9,349 bases of DNA from Leptospiraceae bacterium (GTDB lineage Bacteria; Spirochaetota; Leptospiria; Leptospirales; Leptospiraceae): NCBI GenBank assembly GCA_027485405.1, contig JAIXRB010000136.1, positions 1 to 9,349 on the forward strand. Direction: 5' to 3'. Shown here piece after piece: positions 5,286 through 9,349 of the stretch. The notes beneath the pieces were generated by a model. It saw only the letters and a program-made list of their open reading frames with translations, ran no database searches and was not told the origin of the DNA. The position numbers were made by a program, and so were the translations under genes. Numbering within the stretch: position 1 is the first letter of the stretch; every line of letters starts with the position of its first letter.

Positions 5286-5828
5286 ATGAAAAAGATTCTT
5301 TTTGGTTTTTTACTTCTCAGTTTCGTTCACTGCAAATCGCAGTTAAATGCTATTGAACTAGAAAAAGAAGCCTTGGGAATCTTTGACGCTTTCCAAAAAC
5401 AGCTTTTGAGTTCTTTGACTAAATCTCTTTTAGACAAAGGACCTGTTGCCGCTATCTCGCATTGCTCGTTGGTTTCACCGCAACTTGAATCTCAGTATTC
5501 AAAAGGTACTTGGAAGATTCGAAGAGTTTCTAACAAACCTAGAAATCCCAATCACGCATTGGATGCTTGGGAAAGCGAAGTCTTCCAGACTTGGCTCGCA
5601 GATCCAGCTTCAATAAAGCCAACTAACCAAATCTCTGGTTCCACCTTTCGCATTATGAAACCCATATCCATCGCAAACCCAACTTGTTTGCAATGCCATG
5701 GCAATTCCACAGACATGAATCCAGAAATCCTAAAAGAAATTCAAAAAATCTATCCTGAGGATAAAGCTTTAGGATACAAAATGGGTGATTTGCGAGGCGC
5801 GTTTAGCGCAGAGTTTTCTCAGCAATGA
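5286..5828 (+). CDS. DUF3365 (Tll0287-like) c-type haem lipoprotein
   Basis: A 180-residue exported protein. The signal MKKILFGFLLLSFVHC ends at C16, a relaxed spirochaete lipobox, so lipid anchoring is likely. The mature domain follows the DUF3365/Tll0287-like pattern: HCSLVSPQLESQYS, then RRVSNKPRNPNHALDAWE, and a single haem-attachment motif CLQCH (residues 134-138). The family covers periplasmic single-haem proteins, some fused to signalling domains, thought to act as redox or gas sensors. It is paired with the DUF2892 protein 6 nt upstream, suggesting an envelope redox role. Its last 26 bases overlap the end of the convergent methyltransferase gene. ATG 5286 has only a weak SD (GAG). Confidence 0.83.
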   Translation: MKKILFGFLLLSFVHCKSQLNAIELEKEALGIFDAFQKQLLSSLTKSLLDKGPVAAISHCSLVSPQLESQYSKGTWKIRRVSNKPRNPNHALDAWESEVFQTWLADPASIKPTNQISGSTFRIMKPISIANPTCLQCHGNSTDMNPEILKEIQKIYPEDKALGYKMGDLRGAFSAEFSQQ

Positions 5829-6969
5829 GTAGAGTTTCAAAATGACTCGTCCTCGGAAAGAAATCAAGTAACACAAGTTCTTTGATTTGATAACCGACTT
5901 TTTCTAAATAATCAAAATCCCTTCTAAGAGTTGCCAAATGGCAACTCGAATACAAAACTCTTTTCGCTTTGCTTTCTACTAAAGTTTCCATAACTCTTTG
6001 TCCTGCACCCGAGCGAGGAGGGTTTAAGATCCAAGTTTCAAACTGATTTACTTTTTCAAGGGAGAGACTAGTTTCAAAAAGATCCAAAGATAGGAATTTA
6101 TGGTTCTGAAGATTCAGATTTTTGGCGTTTTTCTGGGCGGCTTGGACCATAGACTTTTCAATTTCAATTCCCAAATAGTTTGTAGTTTGGTCCGAAATGG
6201 AAAGTCCAATCATTCCTACACCACTAAACAATTCTAAGATGGATTGGGATCCATTTAATAGACTCTTTATTTTTAACAGCCAAGGCTCTACAAGAAATCG
6301 ATTGATTTGGCAAAACGACTTAGGTGGCAATTCTAACTCTCTTCCGAGAATATCTAGTTTTTGAGTTTTTCTGGAGTAATCCTGAATGCCTTCTTTGTCT
6401 AAACGAAAGTAATGAACTCTATCTTTTTTAAATCTTTTGTTCTTCTTTAAATTTTCAACTTGAAGCTCGTCTGGTAAATTCAGGCAAACTTTTCCTTCCA
6501 TAGGAATGAGGGAATTGGAATTTCCAGCTAACATTCCTATATGACCTTTATCGGAATGCCATTGCACATTGTTTCTATATCCGATTGGACTCGCTGAAAT
6601 CACTTGAACTGGATTCTTATAAGTCGGAAAAGCTAAATGGATAGAATCCTTTTTTAATTCTAGTTCTCGCTCATAGGGGATATGCCGATACTGGCAACCT
6701 CCACATTCACCAAACAGAGAGCAATCTGAGTCTATTTTTATCTCTTTTGCTTCATCAAAAGAGATAGATTGAGCTACATAACCAAACCCATGCTTTTTAG
6801 TTTCTTTGCTGATTTTGATTCTTACGTCTTCGCCAGGAACTGCACCGACTATAAAGAACGGTTTTCCGTTTTTATGTCCCATGGTGAAACCGTTTTGAAC
6901 CCATTTTTCAACTTTTAATTCAAGATAGGACATGCTCGCCAAGTGCTGTGCAATATTCATTTGACACAA
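5803..6969 (-). CDS. TrmA/RlmC/RlmD-family RNA uracil-C5 methyltransferase
   Basis: A 388-residue S-adenosylmethionine (SAM)-dependent enzyme making 5-methyluridine in RNA. An N-terminal TRAM domain (about 16-70) precedes the [4Fe-4S] cysteines C83, C89, C92 and C162. Then come SFCQIN (218-223), the SAM loop LELFSGVGMIGL (245-256), LNPPRSG (315-321), nucleophile C343 in YSSCH and general base E378 in HFE. The Asn in NPPR matches RlmC-like enzymes rather than the Asp of RlmD, while the TRAM domain recalls RlmD, so the target (23S m5U747, m5U1939 or both) is open. Start TTG 6967-6969 has AAGGA 5 nt upstream; ATG 6960 and ATG 6933 (MSYLELKVEKW, the true domain start) are alternatives. It is divergent from the tRNA cluster. 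Confidence 0.88.
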   Translation of the reverse strand: MCQMNIAQHLASMSYLELKVEKWVQNGFTMGHKNGKPFFIVGAVPGEDVRIKISKETKKHGFGYVAQSISFDEAKEIKIDSDCSLFGECGGCQYRHIPYERELELKKDSIHLAFPTYKNPVQVISASPIGYRNNVQWHSDKGHIGMLAGNSNSLIPMEGKVCLNLPDELQVENLKKNKRFKKDRVHYFRLDKEGIQDYSRKTQKLDILGRELELPPKSFCQINRFLVEPWLLKIKSLLNGSQSILELFSGVGMIGLSISDQTTNYLGIEIEKSMVQAAQKNAKNLNLQNHKFLSLDLFETSLSLEKVNQFETWILNPPRSGAGQRVMETLVESKAKRVLYSSCHLATLRRDFDYLEKVGYQIKELVLLDFFPRTSHFETLLIAEKTLR

Positions 6970-6988
6970 GAGTTTCCTTAGATAGAAC
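6961..6988 (+). promoter_or_regulatory. Promoter of the tRNA-tadA-dnaX cluster
   Basis: A perfect -35 TTGACA (6961-6966), a 16-nt spacer and TAGAAC (6983-6988, 4 of 6). Transcription would begin near 6995, about 7 nt before the first tRNA. The -35 overlaps the 5' end of the divergent methyltransferase gene if that gene starts at 6969. Confidence 0.6.
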
Positions 6989-6998
6989 GGATAAGAAA

Positions 6999-7085
<87 letters not shown>

Positions 7086-7093
7086 GATTATTG

Positions 7094-7182
7094 GGAGACG
7101 TGCCTGAGTGGCCGAAAGGAGCGGTTTGCTAAACCGTCGTAGGTGTCAAAGCTTACCCTGGGTTCGAATCCCAGCGTCTCCG
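7094..7182 (+). tRNA. tRNA-Ser (anticodon GCT)
   Basis: Acceptor GGAGACG (7094-7100) pairs with CGTCTCC (7175-7181), discriminator G7182. The anticodon loop TTGCTAA carries GCT at 7128-7130. Large variable arm, T loop TTCGAAT, no encoded CCA. Only 8 nt follow the previous tRNA, so both come from one precursor. Confidence 0.95.
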
Positions 7183-7187
7183 ATTCT

Positions 7188-7625
7188 ATGAAGCTGACAA
7201 AACCAGAACTCATCCTCGCTTACAGAAACTTCCTAGCTTTTTGCAAAACGCAAGAGGCGAGACAAATTCTCGCGGCATTGCCTTTTTTCTTTAGCTGGGT
7301 GCCTGTTTTAACCTGGTTCAACCAAGAAATCCAAACAAAACGAGTCTGTTTTTACAGCGCCATAAACACCTGTTTGTTTTTGCTGGCTTTTGTTTTATCC
7401 ATCCTTGTCTCTGGTTTTCCTTACTTGGGATTGCTTTTGGCAAATTCGATTCATTTTCTAGGCATCCTTGCCTATCTTGGCATCTCGGGATTTTTGATTT
7501 ACGCAACTAGAGGTAAGAAAAACATTGATCTACCCATTCTAGCTAATGGGGTAAGCGTTCTTGAACGCTGGACTGCGCCCATAGCTCAACTGGATAGAGT
7601 ATCTGACTACGGATCAGAAGGTTAG
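7188..7625 (+). CDS. Small membrane protein of unknown family, ending inside tRNA-Arg
   Basis: A 145-residue ORF from ATG 7188, 5 nt after tRNA-Ser(GCT), with no SD. After a polar N-terminus (MKLTKPELILAYRNF) come three hydrophobic segments, roughly 27-44, 55-76 and 79-105, then a short polar tail, suggesting an inner-membrane protein. I do not recognise the family. The frame has no stop before tRNA-Arg: residues 130-145 (APIAQLDRVSDYGSEG) are the tRNA read as protein and TAG 7623-7625 lies inside the tRNA. Cleavage of the transcript at the tRNA 5' end would leave an mRNA without a stop. Hydrophobic patterning supports a real gene up to about residue 110; the tRNA-encoded tail is probably not under selection as protein. 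Confidence 0.6.
   Translation: MKLTKPELILAYRNFLAFCKTQEARQILAALPFFFSWVPVLTWFNQEIQTKRVCFYSAINTCLFLLAFVLSILVSGFPYLGLLLANSIHFLGILAYLGISGFLIYATRGKKNIDLPILANGVSVLERWTAPIAQLDRVSDYGSEG
7531..7569 (+). other. Two back-to-back hairpins just before tRNA-Arg
   Basis: TACCCATT (7531-7538) pairs with AATGGGGTA (7545-7553) as an 8-bp stem with one bulged G. Directly after it, AGCGTTC (7554-7560) and GAACGCT (7563-7569) form a perfect inverted repeat. The second ends 5 nt before the tRNA. No T-run follows, so this is not a terminator. A role in mRNA 3'-end protection or tRNA processing is speculative. Confidence 0.4.
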
Positions 7626-7648
7626 AGGTTCAAATCCTCTTGGGCGCG
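7575..7648 (+). tRNA. tRNA-Arg (anticodon ACG)
   Basis: Acceptor GCGCCCA (7575-7581) pairs with TGGGCGC (7641-7647), discriminator G7648. The anticodon arm TCTGA / CTACGGA / TCAGA holds ACG, read as ICG after A34 deamination. T loop TTCAAAT, no encoded CCA. It overlaps the preceding ORF by 51 nt on the same strand and ends 1 nt before the next start codon. Confidence 0.95.
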
Positions 7649-7649
7649 A

Positions 7650-8090
7650 TTGGATTTAGAGAACCAGTTTCTTAGCCATTGGCGAGACTTTTGTCGTTTC
7701 CACCCCGAAGAGATTCCATCTTTTTCAGTTCTTTTTGCAAAAGACGGTAGCATTTTAGCAAAATCAGGAAACTCCGTTGAACAGGATCAAAATGCTAGCC
7801 AACACAGCGAGCTACTTTGCATTCACAAAACGACCTCTATCACAAAAGAAAAGTATCTAACGGACGCTATTCTCTTTACCAGTTTGGAGCCTTGCCTCCA
7901 ATGTGCTGGTTCTATCATAAAGGTTAAACTCAATGAAGTGGTGTACTTTTGTGCATCCAAACCAGGAGAAGGGATTTCGTCCTTAGCGACTGATTCCATA
8001 TATCTTATGAATCATTTTCCAAAACTTCGGTTGATAAAGAACGAGGAAGTTAGGCAAGAATTTCAAAAATTTTTCTTAGAGAAAAGGTAG
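7650..8090 (+). CDS. tadA: TadA-like tRNA adenosine(34) deaminase (CDA-superfamily nucleoside deaminase)
   Basis: A 146-residue zinc deaminase. Ligands are H52 with catalytic E54 (QHSEL) and C82/C85 in TSLEPCLQCAG, which aligns well with the TadA motif TLEPCxMCAG, followed by KLNEVVYF in place of R-I-x-x-VV-(Y/F). N41 fits the base-contacting Asn of GWN in E. coli TadA. The usual HAE is HSE here. TadA makes inosine at position 34 of tRNA-Arg(ACG), the gene immediately upstream, which strengthens the assignment; a free-base deaminase remains possible. The only in-frame start after the TAG at 7623 that keeps full length is TTG 7650, 1 nt past the tRNA with no independent SD, so expression probably depends on the tRNA transcript. 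Confidence 0.75.
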   Translation: MDLENQFLSHWRDFCRFHPEEIPSFSVLFAKDGSILAKSGNSVEQDQNASQHSELLCIHKTTSITKEKYLTDAILFTSLEPCLQCAGSIIKVKLNEVVYFCASKPGEGISSLATDSIYLMNHFPKLRLIKNEEVRQEFQKFFLEKR

Positions 8091-8135
8091 AATTCTATTG
8101 ACCTTTGGATTTACTGGCAGTTCGTAGAAAGCACT

Positions 8136-8220
<85 letters not shown>

Positions 8221-8230
8221 ACCGAGTGCC

Positions 8231-9349
8231 ATGTCTGATTCACACCAAGTTCTATTCCGAAAATACCGACCTCAACTTTTTCAAGACGTTATCTATCAAG
8301 ATTTAGCAGTCGGAGCCTTGCAAAACGCAATTCGGACTAAGAAAGTCGGACATGCCTATATCTTCATTGGGCCCAGAGGAGTTGGAAAAACTACCATCGC
8401 TCGGGTTCTTGCCAAGCGTCTCAACTGTGAAAATCCAAACGGCAATGAACCGTGTAACCAATGCTCATCTTGTTTAGAGATCATTAAGGGCGTTTCGGGA
8501 GACGTTGTCGAGATCGATGCCGCCTCTCACAATGGAGTAGATCACATTCGAGAACTAAGAGAAAACGTAAAATTCAACGCACTTGGTGGGAAGTATAGAG
8601 TCTTCATTTTAGATGAAGTGCATATGTTGAGTACTGCGGCATTTAACGCTTTACTCAAAACTTTGGAAGAACCACCTCCGCATGTTGTTTTTATTTTAGC
8701 TACTACAGAACACCATAAAATTCCAGAAACCATTCTCTCTCGATGCCAAGATTTTATTTTTAAAAAAGTTCCAGAGTCCAACTTACAGGAATATGTGGAA
8801 CTGATTTGTAAGAAAGAGAACCTGGAGTTTGATAACGAAGGTCTCTTTTGGATCGCTAAGAAGGGAGATGGATCCGTTCGTGATACGCTTTCCTTTATGG
8901 AACAAGCAGTTATTTTCACTGATGGGAAATTGCTTGGATCAAAAATTCGAAAAATGATTGGGTACCACGGAATTGAAATCTATTCCGACATACTTTCAAA
9001 TCTTTTGGATGCTCAAAACTCACATAAAGTATTTACTAAAATTGAAAATCTCTACTTAGAAGGTATGGATCTACAAAAAGTACTTTGGGACTTTGTTGAA
9101 TTTCTCAATGCCTTACTTTTGTTAAAAGATCAGCTTGCAGATAGGGAAAGCATACGAATTCCACAAGAAGACCTTCTTAAAATGAAGTCTGAGTTTAGAG
9201 AAGTTCGGAAAGAATCCATAGTTTTAATCGCAGATAGAATCTTTACAATCCATGAAAGATTGAACCAAATGAAACTGCGCAGTTCCTTTGAAATCAAAGT
9301 CTACTTAGAAATCCAATTTAGAAAACTGATATTAGAAATCGAAAAACCA
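8231..9349 (+). CDS. dnaX: DNA polymerase III subunit gamma/tau, 5' part (runs off window)
   Basis: The clamp-loader ATPase of the replicative polymerase. The first 373 codons are present without a stop. It opens with VLFRKYRPQLFQDVI, the standard DnaX start. Walker A is GPRGVGKTT (47-55), zinc-binding C66, C75, C78 and C81 follow, Walker B is LDEVH (D128, E129), then LLKTLEEPPPHVVFILATTE and the sensor/SRC region ETILSRCQ. The lid and clamp-loader collar domains continue to the edge. Start ATG 8231 is 11 nt after tRNA-Ser(GGA) with only a weak SD (GAG), hinting at cotranscription with the tRNA cluster. Any tau/gamma frameshift site would lie beyond the window. Confidence 0.95.
   Translation, partial: MSDSHQVLFRKYRPQLFQDVIYQDLAVGALQNAIRTKKVGHAYIFIGPRGVGKTTIARVLAKRLNCENPNGNEPCNQCSSCLEIIKGVSGDVVEIDAASHNGVDHIRELRENVKFNALGGKYRVFILDEVHMLSTAAFNALLKTLEEPPPHVVFILATTEHHKIPETILSRCQDFIFKKVPESNLQEYVELICKKENLEFDNEGLFWIAKKGDGSVRDTLSFMEQAVIFTDGKLLGSKIRKMIGYHGIEIYSDILSNLLDAQNSHKVFTKIENLYLEGMDLQKVLWDFVEFLNALLLLKDQLADRESIRIPQEDLLKMKSEFREVRKESIVLIADRIFTIHERLNQMKLRSSFEIKVYLEIQFRKLILEIEKP

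Noticed and set aside
5795..5830. GCGC-GTTTA-GCGC stem in the convergent overlap, considered as a bidirectional terminator
   Set aside because: Four-base arms and no adjacent T-run.
8098..8129. TTGACC considered as a separate promoter for tRNA-Ser(GGA) and dnaX
   Set aside because: No acceptable -10 at 16-18 nt (TTCGTA, TCGTAG); only a poor GTAGAA at 20 nt.
8542..8919. Minus-strand ORF of 125 codons inside dnaX
   Set aside because: Antisense of the conserved Walker B and SRC region.

Overview
The window looks like chromosomal DNA of a Leptospira-like spirochaete. The grounds are its AT-rich composition (judged by eye, not computed), two exported proteins with relaxed spirochaete-type lipoboxes (cysteine at residue 20 or 16 rather than a strict LAGC), and a dense tRNA/dnaX neighbourhood. 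The genus is an inference. No rRNA, CRISPR array or prophage is visible.

Region by region. (1) 1-1607: the tail of an unidentified gene, an intrinsic terminator, then an IS91-family (HUH) transposase on the minus strand. Its reading frame continues upstream of the only canonical start (GTG, 1453) through recognisable family sequence. The likely start is ATT at 1567, behind a Shine-Dalgarno (SD) sequence buried in an 11-bp RNA hairpin. (2) 1640-3128: an iron-regulation locus. A Bfd-like [2Fe-2S] protein and a WbuC-type cupin each lie behind an identical Fur-like box. A second repeat of 47 bp shows that the bfd 3' end carries a fossil ribosome binding site and start of the cupin gene, so the region is a partial duplication with bfd lost from the second copy. 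A vapBC toxin-antitoxin module on the opposite strand sits between the copies. (3) 3110-5828: a PHB-depolymerase-like esterase lipoprotein overlapping the cupin gene, then an epoxide-hydrolase-like protein with a promoter predicting a leaderless mRNA, a small DUF2892 membrane protein, and a DUF3365 (Tll0287-like) c-haem lipoprotein. (4) 5803-6969, minus strand: an RNA uracil-C5 methyltransferase with TRAM domain and Fe-S cysteines.

(5) 6961-9349: the most striking part, a tightly packed alternation of tRNAs and proteins behind one good promoter: tRNA-Ser(UGA), tRNA-Ser(GCU), a small membrane protein, tRNA-Arg(ACG), a TadA-like deaminase, tRNA-Ser(GGA), dnaX. The membrane-protein ORF ends inside tRNA-Arg and uses a stop codon within it. 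The deaminase starts 1 nt after the same tRNA. TadA deaminates A34 of tRNA-Arg(ACG), so enzyme and probable substrate are adjacent. The layout recalls the mitochondrial tRNA-punctuation arrangement, in which tRNA excision would create or destroy the neighbouring mRNAs.
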